From assembly GCF_003253565.1 (NCBI RefSeq), contig NZ_QKUF01000001.1, forward strand, positions 887,867 to 951,866: a DNA stretch of 64,000 nt, given 5' to 3'. Below, in pieces: positions 17,011 to 23,723 of this stretch. Numbering within the stretch: the first letter of the stretch is position 1; every line of letters starts with the position of its first letter. The stretch comes from Thermosporothrix hazakensis. GTDB lineage: Bacteria > Chloroflexota > Ktedonobacteria > Ktedonobacterales > Ktedonobacteraceae. The notes under the pieces were generated by a model. It saw only the letters and a list, made by a program, of their open reading frames with translations. It had not been told where the DNA came from and did not search any database. The position numbers and the translations under genes were made by a program.

Positions 17011-17535
17011 TTAGCCTTCTTGCTGGAGCAACGCCTTTAACGCACTGAAGCGTGTATCCACCTCAGGCTCACAGGAACAGGGACCTTCATTCAGATCCTT
17101 ACCGCACTGTGAGCAGAGTCCCTTACACTCCTCTTTACAGAGCGTCACCATCGGAATGTCAAGCAGGATCTGTTGTCGAACCGGCTCCGTCAAATCGAGA
17201 TGATGGTGGTCATCAATCGGGAAGGCGTCTTCCACATCCTCGGCATGCACAGGCATGCCAGTGAGAATATCAACGGTCGGATAGTACCGCGCTTCGTAGA
17301 CGACATGCATCGGCTGCTGAAATTCCCTCAGACAGCGTGTGCAGGACAATTCGAGGGTTACATCAACCCATCCGTCGACCAGGACCCCCTGATTGATACG
17401 ACGCATGCGGACATGTCCATTAAGTGGGCCGACGACCCTGGAAACTTCATCGAATTGAATCTCGTCTTCGTGAAGATCTGCTTTGAATGAAGCCCCAACC
17501 TGAGACTTCATGAGTTGCGCCACATTAAAAAGCAT
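17011..17535 (-). CDS. yceD: DUF177 (YceD) family protein, probable 23S rRNA accumulation factor
   Basis: 174 residues. The ATG at 17535 is chosen because AGGGG lies 8 bases upstream; the frame could extend 8 codons further. The DUF177 core has LSCTRCLREFQQP (about residues 68-80) and a cysteine-rich second half, CKEECKGLCSQCGKDLNEGPCSCEP (about 133-157). Together these probably form a metal site. YceD proteins sit next to rpmF in most bacteria and affect rRNA levels or 50S assembly. A near-perfect promoter precedes it. Confidence 0.9.
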   Translation of the reverse strand: MLFNVAQLMKSQVGASFKADLHEDEIQFDEVSRVVGPLNGHVRMRRINQGVLVDGWVDVTLELSCTRCLREFQQPMHVVYEARYYPTVDILTGMPVHAEDVEDAFPIDDHHHLDLTEPVRQQILLDIPMVTLCKEECKGLCSQCGKDLNEGPCSCEPEVDTRFSALKALLQQEG

Positions 17536-17645
17536 AGGAAATCCCCTTCCATAGATCAAACTCCCGGTGGGGAGAACACATGTATCACTATAAATAGCTA
17601 TGGCGCAGGTATGTAGTTTCCTACGTTCTTAGCTGGCGCTTGCTC

Positions 17646-17674
17646 ATTATAGACAAGCCGTTTGAGGGTGTCAA
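17646..17674 (-). promoter_or_regulatory. Consensus promoter of the DUF177-rpmF-fabD operon
   Basis: On the minus strand, TTGACA (17674-17669), a 17-base spacer and TATAAT (17651-17646) match the consensus exactly. It lies about 110 bases upstream of the DUF177 start codon. The -35 overlaps a TGAGGG/CCCTCA inverted repeat (about 17662-17682) that could be an operator. Confidence 0.88.
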
Positions 17675-17784
17675 GCCCTCACAGGACCAGCATAGACAAG
17701 GATAGCGGCTCACGCCCATAGCAAGTAGCACCACAAGCACAAGGGCAGAAAGCACAGCGCAAAATTCACAACTGAATCAGCCCT

Positions 17785-18411
17785 TTACGAAAAAACATTC
17801 GGCCCGCCTATAGTATCCGCTGCCAGAGACGAGCGCCGGGGTGTCGGAAGGTCGGAAGGCTCAGGCAACGTGTTCTCTTCCTCTTCAACAACCTCTTCTT
17901 CAAGAATCGTTGTTGGTTGATCTTGTAAACTGTCAATTCCGCGCTCAATGCTCAAAATCGTGCGACTGACCTCGGTCTCCACATGTAGCAGATGCTCACG
18001 CAGGTTGCGCAACGTTTCCAGCGCGTATCCATCCGCATCAGCCTTAAGCTGTTCGGCATGCTCCTCTGCCCGCCGGATGATATCCTGAGAACGCAGATTT
18101 GCGCTCTGGATCATCTCCTGTGAGCGCTCTTCCGCAATGACCAGCAATCCCTCACGGTCAATGGCCCGGTTAGTCTCTTCCTGAGCGCGTGCAAGAAGCG
18201 CGGAGGCATCAGCTTGCGCCTGGGCAAGAATACGCTCTTTCTCTTGAATAATGCGGCGAGCCTGCTTCACTTCCTCAGGGATCGAGGTTCTCATCTGATC
18301 GATTATGTTGAGGATGTCACCCTCTTTCAGAATCACCTGATTCGTTAGAGGGACGCGCCTGCTACTGGCAATGAGGTTTTCCAGGCGGTCAATGAGATAT
18401 AATATATCCAT
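17785..18411 (-). CDS. Coiled-coil protein conserved beside coaD in Chloroflexota
   Basis: 208 residues, almost entirely alpha-helical. MDILYLIDRLENLIASSRRVPLTNQVI (1-27) is a conserved head. A long coiled coil follows, rich in Q, E, R and A (EVKQARRIIQEKERILAQAQADASALLARAQEE to about residue 150). The C-terminus is acidic and then low-complexity (VVEEEENTLPEPSD). It is DivIVA-like or ATP-synthase-b-like in appearance only; I know of no assigned function. It lies 60 bases downstream of coaD on the same strand. Confidence 0.75.
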   Translation of the reverse strand: MDILYLIDRLENLIASSRRVPLTNQVILKEGDILNIIDQMRTSIPEEVKQARRIIQEKERILAQAQADASALLARAQEETNRAIDREGLLVIAEERSQEMIQSANLRSQDIIRRAEEHAEQLKADADGYALETLRNLREHLLHVETEVSRTILSIERGIDSLQDQPTTILEEEVVEEEENTLPEPSDLPTPRRSSLAADTIGGPNVFS

Positions 18412-18471
18412 TCTTTTCCTCCTTCCCCACTGAGAAACTCCCCAGGCCCGCGCACAGTCAGAAATCCTTTA

Positions 18472-18975
18472 TCATCCATATTTCTGCTGAAGCGCCCGAA
18501 CAACTACAGGGGGGAGCATGTCTGAGACATCGCCGCCCAGGCGTGCGACTTCTTTGAGTAAGGAAGAACTTGCAACAAGATGCTGTAAGTTTGTAAACAA
18601 GCAAACGGTCTCAATCTCTGGTGCCAGTTTGCGATTCATCAAACCCTGTCGAAATTCTGCATCAAAATCATTGGGAGAACGCAGGCCCTTGATAATGGCG
18701 ATACCATCCACCGAGCGCACATACTCAACAAGCAGTGTCGAAAAGGAGTCAACCCGCACATTGTGTAGCCCCTCTGCTCTCAGTATCTCCTGCCAGAGCG
18801 CAACTCGCTCCTCAACCGAGAACAACAGATTCTTCGCGGGAAACGCATAGACCGCAATGATGACGGTATCAAATAGTTTTGCCGCGCGACGCGCAATATC
18901 CAGATGCCCGTTTGTTGCCGGGTCAAAGCTCCCAGGATAGACTGCAATCCGTTCCGATTGCGCTGGAGTATTCAT
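18472..18975 (-). CDS. coaD: Phosphopantetheine adenylyltransferase CoaD
   Basis: A 167-residue nucleotidyltransferase making dephospho-CoA from ATP and 4'-phosphopantetheine. The start at 18975 (MNTPAQSER) has GAGGGGG about 8 bases upstream; an 11-codon longer form is less likely. The nucleotide-binding VYPGSFDPATNGHLDI holds the T/HxGH motif as TNGH. The C-terminal VASSSLLKEVAR corresponds to the ISSTxxR motif, with Ser replacing Thr at its fourth position. IIKGLRSPNDFDAEF is conserved. It is penultimate in coenzyme A synthesis and thus supplies acpP with its prosthetic group. Confidence 0.95.
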   Translation of the reverse strand: MNTPAQSERIAVYPGSFDPATNGHLDIARRAAKLFDTVIIAVYAFPAKNLLFSVEERVALWQEILRAEGLHNVRVDSFSTLLVEYVRSVDGIAIIKGLRSPNDFDAEFRQGLMNRKLAPEIETVCLFTNLQHLVASSSLLKEVARLGGDVSDMLPPVVVRALQQKYG

Positions 18976-19135
18976 GCCCGGTTCCCCCTCATTTGTTCTT
19001 TTTAGCACCCCTCGGACGCTTTCTCGTTAAGAGGAATGCTGTTTCCATTAAACCATAACGCGAGACTTTCGGCAATAGGAGGGAGATATGAGCCAGTGCG
19101 TTCACTGCTCCTTTTACCCCGATTCCAGATGCCTA

Positions 19136-19180
19136 TAAAAAAAGCAAGGACACAGCCTGTGGACTGTCTCCTCGCCTTGC
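19136..19180 (-). terminator. Rho-independent terminator of the small membrane-protein gene
   Basis: On the minus strand, the GCAAGG (19180-19175) / CCTTGC (19149-19144) stem has an inner GACAG/CTGTG helix and is followed by TTTTTTT. It lies 12 bases after the stop codon. Confidence 0.8.
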
Positions 19181-19192
19181 AGCACCCGCCGC

Positions 19193-19555
19193 TTAGTCGC
19201 GTTTATGGCGAGCGTTCATCATCTCACTCAAACCAATCGCGCCGATACCAAGCAGGGCATGCACAATCTTCGTCACCACATTGCCCGGGCCGATAACAAA
19301 AGAATCCTGCGTGAAGCCCACAATCAACAGGACTATACCCCAGACAAAGGCTCCGATTGCGTTTCCCCGGTTTCCGGGTTTGGAGGTCATCAAAATACCG
19401 GCGATCACCCAGAGCGCAATGGTGACGATCAGGCCCAGTAATCTATGTGTATCTACGGCCCGTGGCATATAGGTGTAATTCCCGGTCCAGAAGAGAACTC
19501 CCATGATAAGAGCCAGGATAAAGCAAACACGCACAACCCAGATTGCAATACGCAT
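19193..19555 (-). CDS. Small four-helix membrane protein
   Basis: A 120-residue protein with four hydrophobic helices (about 6-24, 40-58, 67-84 and 93-108) and a conserved-looking THRLLGLIVTIALWVIAG segment. Its C-terminus is basic. It resembles short cytochrome-b561-like or DUF-type membrane proteins, but no haem ligands can be argued. It stands alone with its own terminator. The ATG follows AAAGGAGAGTGAG. Confidence 0.65.
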   Translation of the reverse strand: MRIAIWVVRVCFILALIMGVLFWTGNYTYMPRAVDTHRLLGLIVTIALWVIAGILMTSKPGNRGNAIGAFVWGIVLLIVGFTQDSFVIGPGNVVTKIVHALLGIGAIGLSEMMNARHKRD

Positions 19556-19710
19556 AAAAACTCACTCTCCTTTAAAGGTAAAAAAGCGTGCAGACCAGCA
19601 ACGACCCGCACACTACGCTGCCAATGCAGCGTCATTCCCTTACGTTAAAAGATACCGTAAAAGTGGAAACACTGCAAATCGCAGCTCACCACTTCATATT
19701 CTCCGGCTTG

Positions 19711-20901
19711 TCAGGCCGGACGCTGAATCTTTGCAAGCGATGGGGAAGCAGTCAATACAGCCAGCAACGAAAGCAGCCCACCAACAACAAACGGGATCGC
19801 CGGCCCCCCCAGTGCATAGAGCCCGCCTGCAACCAGCGGCCCAAGCACACGCCCCAGGCCCGCGATCCCCTGCGCGAAGCCCTGGGTCTCGCCCTGCACA
19901 TCTGAAGGCGTGGCAAACGAAAGCAGGGTGGAAACCAGTGGCGAAACCGCTCCATCTCCAATACTCAGAATACCAAGCGCGATAAGCAAGAGTGCAAGCT
20001 GATGACTGAACGCCAGTACGAGCAGCCCGAGCGCCAGGCATACCATACCGCCGATCATTACAACGTTCTCACGCCAGCGCCGCACCAGCTGCCCTACCAG
20101 CCCACCTTGCATGATCACCACAATGACGCCTATATACGTAAACACATAAGCGTTCTGTGATGCCCCCCATCCAAACTCATGCTGCGTAAAGAGGGCAAAG
20201 ACTGACTCCATGCCGGTAAAAGCTACGGTATACAACAGATTGACAAGGACAACCGACAGGATCAGCGGGTAATGCACCGCGGTACGCCAGCCAGAAAACA
20301 GCACATTGATCCCTCGCTGCTGTGCTTCCTCCTTCACGCTGCTACGCTTACGCGTCTCAGGCAACAGGAATAGCACCAGCACCATATTGAGCAAGGCAAC
20401 CCCGGCAGCGATCCAGAATGGCAGTGTCTGATTCTGCTGTGCCAGCACTCCGCCAAGCGCAGGACCAACCACAAAGCCAAGACCAATAGAGGCCCCGATG
20501 ATTCCCATGCCCCTTGCTCGCTCCTTCGGCGCAGTGACATCCGCGACCACAGCCTGCGCAGAACCAATATTTGAAGCGCCCAGACCTCCGATAAAGCGAG
20601 CAAGCAACAACACCGGAAGCGACCCTGCCAGGGCCGTCAGAGCAAACGACAACGCCTCGATCACCAACGAGAGCAGAATGATCGGTTTACGCCCGTACCG
20701 GTCAGAAAGGCTTCCCAACAGCGGGGTAAACAGGAACTGAGCCAGCGCATACAGGCTTGAAAGCATGCCAACCATGAAAGCATTCGCGCCAAAATGTTCC
20801 GCCCAAAAAGGAAGTAACGGGATAATCAGTCCAAAGCCTGTGAAGTCTATCAGCACGGTTAAGGCCATCAAGGAGATAGCCGTGCGTTTCTGCTTTTCCA
20901 T
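19711..20901 (-). CDS. TetA-like MFS drug exporter
   Basis: A 396-residue 12-helix antiporter of the DHA1/TetA type. Helix 1 LIDFTGFGLIIPLLP is typical of TetA. Motif A in the first cytosolic loop is GSLSDRYGRKP, and the motif C-like region in helix 5 is GASIGLGFVVGPALGG. Such proteins exchange a drug (often tetracycline-like) for protons. It is preceded by a perfect 8+4+8 palindrome (20922-20941) and a PadR-family regulator on the same strand. It is therefore probably repressed by that regulator and induced by its ligand. The actual substrate is unknown. Confidence 0.88.
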   Translation of the reverse strand: MEKQKRTAISLMALTVLIDFTGFGLIIPLLPFWAEHFGANAFMVGMLSSLYALAQFLFTPLLGSLSDRYGRKPIILLSLVIEALSFALTALAGSLPVLLLARFIGGLGASNIGSAQAVVADVTAPKERARGMGIIGASIGLGFVVGPALGGVLAQQNQTLPFWIAAGVALLNMVLVLFLLPETRKRSSVKEEAQQRGINVLFSGWRTAVHYPLILSVVLVNLLYTVAFTGMESVFALFTQHEFGWGASQNAYVFTYIGVIVVIMQGGLVGQLVRRWRENVVMIGGMVCLALGLLVLAFSHQLALLLIALGILSIGDGAVSPLVSTLLSFATPSDVQGETQGFAQGIAGLGRVLGPLVAGGLYALGGPAIPFVVGGLLSLLAVLTASPSLAKIQRPA

Positions 20902-20921
20902 ACTCTAACCTCGTCCTTTTA

Positions 20922-20941
20922 TTAAGTCAGATTTGACTTAA
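20922..20941 (-). promoter_or_regulatory. Putative PadR operator in front of the TetA-like gene
   Basis: TTAAGTCA and TGACTTAA form a perfect inverted repeat around GATT, 20 bases upstream of the exporter start. The core TCAGATTTGA recurs in inverse orientation at the padR promoter. Confidence 0.7.
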
Positions 20942-20999
20942 CTCATAAAAAAGAGCAAACCTTCTGTCCCTTTCTATGCTTTCGTCTCTGGAAAAAGAG

Positions 21000-21575
21000 T
21001 TACGCTTCGACTTGCTTCCGTTGAGAAGAACAGAGATGATCGATTGCTCGGCGCAGCCAGTTCAGCTCCGCATCCAGCAATGTCAGCTTATGATCATTTA
21101 CCAGCAAGTGAGCGGGATCTGGAGAAGAGAGTCCTTCCATTTGCTTCACGACCGAGAGGCGGAAACTGTTGACAAGTTGATAACGCTTTTCCAGCAGAGC
21201 CCTGGCTTCCTCGGGCGAAAGATAGCGCAGGAAGAACAAACAGGCGTCGATATCTTCCAATCCGGGAGTATAGCGGCTGATCGTATCTCGTAAGAGGCTA
21301 TAGAAATACTGACGTCCTTTTTCCGTAATATAGTAGACGTCACGCTCGCGCAGCGCAACATCATCGTGGGCAGCACCGGGCCCTGGAGCCTCCACTGACT
21401 CTCGGCGAATCTCCAGGTAGCCATCATGCGCCAGACGCTCCAGTTGATAATAGATGGTTGGCTTCTTGATAAAGTTTGCCAGCATCTCGTGATGGTTTTC
21501 AATGACCTCTCTGATCTGCTGTCCATACATTGGCTTTTCCAACAGCAGGCCAAGAAGCATCACTTGTTTATACAT
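21000..21575 (-). CDS. PadR family transcriptional regulator
   Basis: A 191-residue winged-helix regulator. The N-terminal VMLLGLLLEKPMYGQQIREVIENH, the recognition region KPTIYYQLERLAHDGYLEIRRE (about residues 38-59) and the wing with YYITEKGRQYFYSLL are diagnostic for PadR. A longer C-terminal helical domain of about 90 residues follows (Vir_C-like, dimerisation). PadR proteins usually repress an efflux or detoxification gene until a small molecule binds. The TetA-like exporter lies 98 bases downstream. Matching operator sequences at both genes support autoregulation plus exporter control. Confidence 0.92.
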   Translation of the reverse strand: MYKQVMLLGLLLEKPMYGQQIREVIENHHEMLANFIKKPTIYYQLERLAHDGYLEIRRESVEAPGPGAAHDDVALRERDVYYITEKGRQYFYSLLRDTISRYTPGLEDIDACLFFLRYLSPEEARALLEKRYQLVNSFRLSVVKQMEGLSSPDPAHLLVNDHKLTLLDAELNWLRRAIDHLCSSQRKQVEA

Positions 21576-21593
21576 GGTTACAGCCGCCCTACT

Positions 21594-21639
21594 CAGTCAA
21601 ATCTGACCTATTATATCGTTGAAAAAGGCGAGGCGTCAA
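21594..21639 (-). promoter_or_regulatory. padR promoter with overlapping operator
   Basis: On the minus strand, TTGACG (21639-21634), an 18-base spacer and TATAAT (21615-21610) are followed directly by AGGTCAGATTTGACT (21608-21594), near the expected transcript start. A repressor bound there would block initiation. Confidence 0.78.
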
Positions 21640-21681
21640 GGCACGCTTATCGCCCTGCGCTTCGCCTTTTCTGCGCTCCTG

Positions 21682-23046
21682 TCAGACACGACGCCGTACA
21701 ATCATGCTCACGTTATCACGCGGACGCAGCGTCAGCGTATTGGAAGGATCGGGAAGAACCTGTTGTCCCGGCACAAACTCAAACGACACGCGCTGTGCCA
21801 GCGTCGCCAGTAACAGCGGTCCCTCCATCATAGCAAAATGGTTCCCAAGACAGATACGCGGTCCGGCTCCAAACGGCAGAAACGCATAGCGCGGGATCAG
21901 CTTTTCATGTTCTGGCCCAAAACGTTCGGGCTCAAAGCGTTCGGGATCAGGAAAATGTTCAGGATTGCGATGCATCACCCATGGAGCCATCAGCGCAACC
22001 GTATTCTTGCGTACGCGGTACCCATCAATCAAAACATCTTTCAGCGCGGTGCGAGTAAACGCATAGGCTGGTGGATACAGACGCAACGCCTCTTTGAAGA
22101 CCTGAACCGTGTAGGGAAGTTGAGCAAGATCGTCATAGGTCGGCGAACGGCCCTGCAAAACAGTGTCGACCTCCTGACGCATCTTCCGATAGCGCTCGGG
22201 ATTTTGCGTCAGCAGGTACCAGGCCCAGGTAAGCGCCACGGCAGTCGTTTCATGTCCTGCCCCAAAAAGCGTTAGCGCCTCCGCAATGATCTGATCCTCA
22301 TCCATCGCGCTCCCATCATCATAGCGGGCACGCAGCAAGAGTGAGAGCACGTCATTGCGCTCATCCAGTGGCCGCATGCGCCGTTCCCGGATCATCTGGC
22401 GTAGACGATCCTGGAGCAGTCGGGCAGCAGTACGAACCTGCGCATGGCCGGGAAGAGGCCAGCCAAGCGGCAGATGAATCAGGCGAGTTAGCTCCTTCCC
22501 GACATACGAAAACATCACGGTAAAGGCGTTTCCCAACTCATCGGTCTCCTTAAAAACATCCGCATCAAAGAGCACCTTCCCAATAATGCTCATGGTGAGA
22601 TCGGTCATCGCATGGTTGATCAGGATTTTCTCCCCATCCTGCCACTGCCGTTGAATCTGCTCGCTATATCGCACCATCGTATCAGCATAGCTGACAATAT
22701 GCCGTGGCTGAAACGGAGGTGCCATAATCTTGCGCTGTCGTCGATGAAACTCCCCTTCGCTGCTAAAGATCCCATCGCCAACGACTGCCCGAAAGATGGT
22801 ATGTATTGCCACTCCTTTATCAAAATCATAGCCATGCTCTACCAGAATACTGCGTACCTGTTCAGGCGCAAAAAACGCCACGCCCGGGAAGGGCCCAAAG
22901 TGAAACCCGACCACATTCCCATGTTCCTGCCACAGCCGCATATAGAAGTTCAAACGGTCTCTATTATGCTCAAGCAGGCTCCCCATCAGGGGATTCTCTT
23001 GCTTGAGAAAAGGAATCTCCTTTTCCTGCGTAGAGAGTGCAACCAT
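21682..23046 (-). CDS. Cytochrome P450 monooxygenase
   Basis: 454 residues, soluble. The start at 23046 (MVALSTQEK) has GGGAG 8 bases upstream; the open frame extends 10 codons further without a ribosome site. The I-helix oxygen-binding motif is AGHETT, the K-helix ExxR lies in FKEALRLYPP, and the haem-binding loop FGAGPRICLG carries the thiolate cysteine. The closest look is to the CYP102/CYP4-like group of fatty acid or terpene hydroxylases (AGHETT, PRICLGNHFAMMEG). No reductase or ferredoxin gene is adjacent, so electrons must come from elsewhere. An extended -10 element lies upstream. Confidence 0.93.
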   Translation of the reverse strand: MVALSTQEKEIPFLKQENPLMGSLLEHNRDRLNFYMRLWQEHGNVVGFHFGPFPGVAFFAPEQVRSILVEHGYDFDKGVAIHTIFRAVVGDGIFSSEGEFHRRQRKIMAPPFQPRHIVSYADTMVRYSEQIQRQWQDGEKILINHAMTDLTMSIIGKVLFDADVFKETDELGNAFTVMFSYVGKELTRLIHLPLGWPLPGHAQVRTAARLLQDRLRQMIRERRMRPLDERNDVLSLLLRARYDDGSAMDEDQIIAEALTLFGAGHETTAVALTWAWYLLTQNPERYRKMRQEVDTVLQGRSPTYDDLAQLPYTVQVFKEALRLYPPAYAFTRTALKDVLIDGYRVRKNTVALMAPWVMHRNPEHFPDPERFEPERFGPEHEKLIPRYAFLPFGAGPRICLGNHFAMMEGPLLLATLAQRVSFEFVPGQQVLPDPSNTLTLRPRDNVSMIVRRRV

Positions 23047-23098
23047 TGTGTGTTCTCCCGTTTCATCATGCATCACGTTGTTATCTGGAACACTTCAC

Positions 23099-23107
23099 AC
23101 TATAGCA
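23099..23107 (-). promoter_or_regulatory. Extended -10 promoter of the P450 gene
   Basis: On the minus strand, TGCTATAGT (23107-23099) lies about 53 bases upstream of the P450 start. The surrounding 12-mer CTGCTATAGTGT recurs in front of the small gene at 23467. Confidence 0.5.
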
Positions 23108-23418
23108 GCAGCACACTCGGGAATGCATCGAGAAAAAGATGGATCTTTTCCTCCAACCTGCTCCTCCCGATTTCATGCACAAAAGAGATGACAGAAAATG
23201 GAGAGCATTACAAGCAAAACGTTCGATATCTTTCGATCCTGCTCCACCTTTTGGGTAACTTTTATCGCGTCGGACATCCACAAAAGAGAGGGAGATTTGC
23301 GTTTAGTGTCTCAAAAGCGCATTGAAAAATCAAGTTATTTCGAGGAAGCACGAAACTGTGGTAGCTCACGCAACCACGATCACACTTTCTCGGTCCGGAG
23401 AACCCGTCCCTTGCTTAC
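23108..23418. other. Divergent intergenic region, no gene
   Basis: About 310 bases lie between the P450 promoter and the promoter of the small HTH-like gene. Open frames that cross it lack ribosome sites. I see no repeat or known RNA in it. Confidence 0.45.
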
Positions 23419-23427
23419 TGCTATAGT
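23419..23427 (+). promoter_or_regulatory. Extended -10 promoter of the small HTH-like gene
   Basis: TGCTATAGT lies 40 bases upstream of the ATG at 23467. A -35 box is not evident. Confidence 0.5.
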
Positions 23428-23466
23428 GTCATGGTTTTGAAGAACTGTTGAAGGGTGAAAAGGCAG

Positions 23467-23694
23467 ATGATAAAGCTCACATTTAAACACATATTGAAAA
23501 AGCATCAGGTCTCTATGACTGAAGTATCCAGATATAGCGGTATCAGCACTTTGCTCATCTGGATGATGGTTCTGGGACAGCCGGTTCAGCGAGAGGACGC
23601 TGAGCGAGCGCTGGCAGGCTTAAACCGACTCTGTGGTACGACCTATCGGCTGGAGACGCTCAACATGCCCCTGAGCGAGGCAGAGGAAGCGTGA
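23467..23694 (+). CDS. Small XRE/HTH-like protein
   Basis: 75 residues. MIKLTFKHILKKHQVSMTEVSRYSGISTLLIWMMVLGQPVQREDAERALAG resembles the five-helix lambda-repressor-type fold: helix 2 and 3 would be MTEVSRYSG and STLLIWMMVLG. The recognition helix is unusually hydrophobic, so DNA binding is not certain. The ATG at 23467 is preferred; a GTG four codons upstream is possible. It lies between the divergent P450 gene and convergent recG. The function is unknown. Confidence 0.55.
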   Translation: MIKLTFKHILKKHQVSMTEVSRYSGISTLLIWMMVLGQPVQREDAERALAGLNRLCGTTYRLETLNMPLSEAEEA

Positions 23695-23723
23695 GAAACA
23701 GTTCCCCTGCCCGATTGTTTTTG

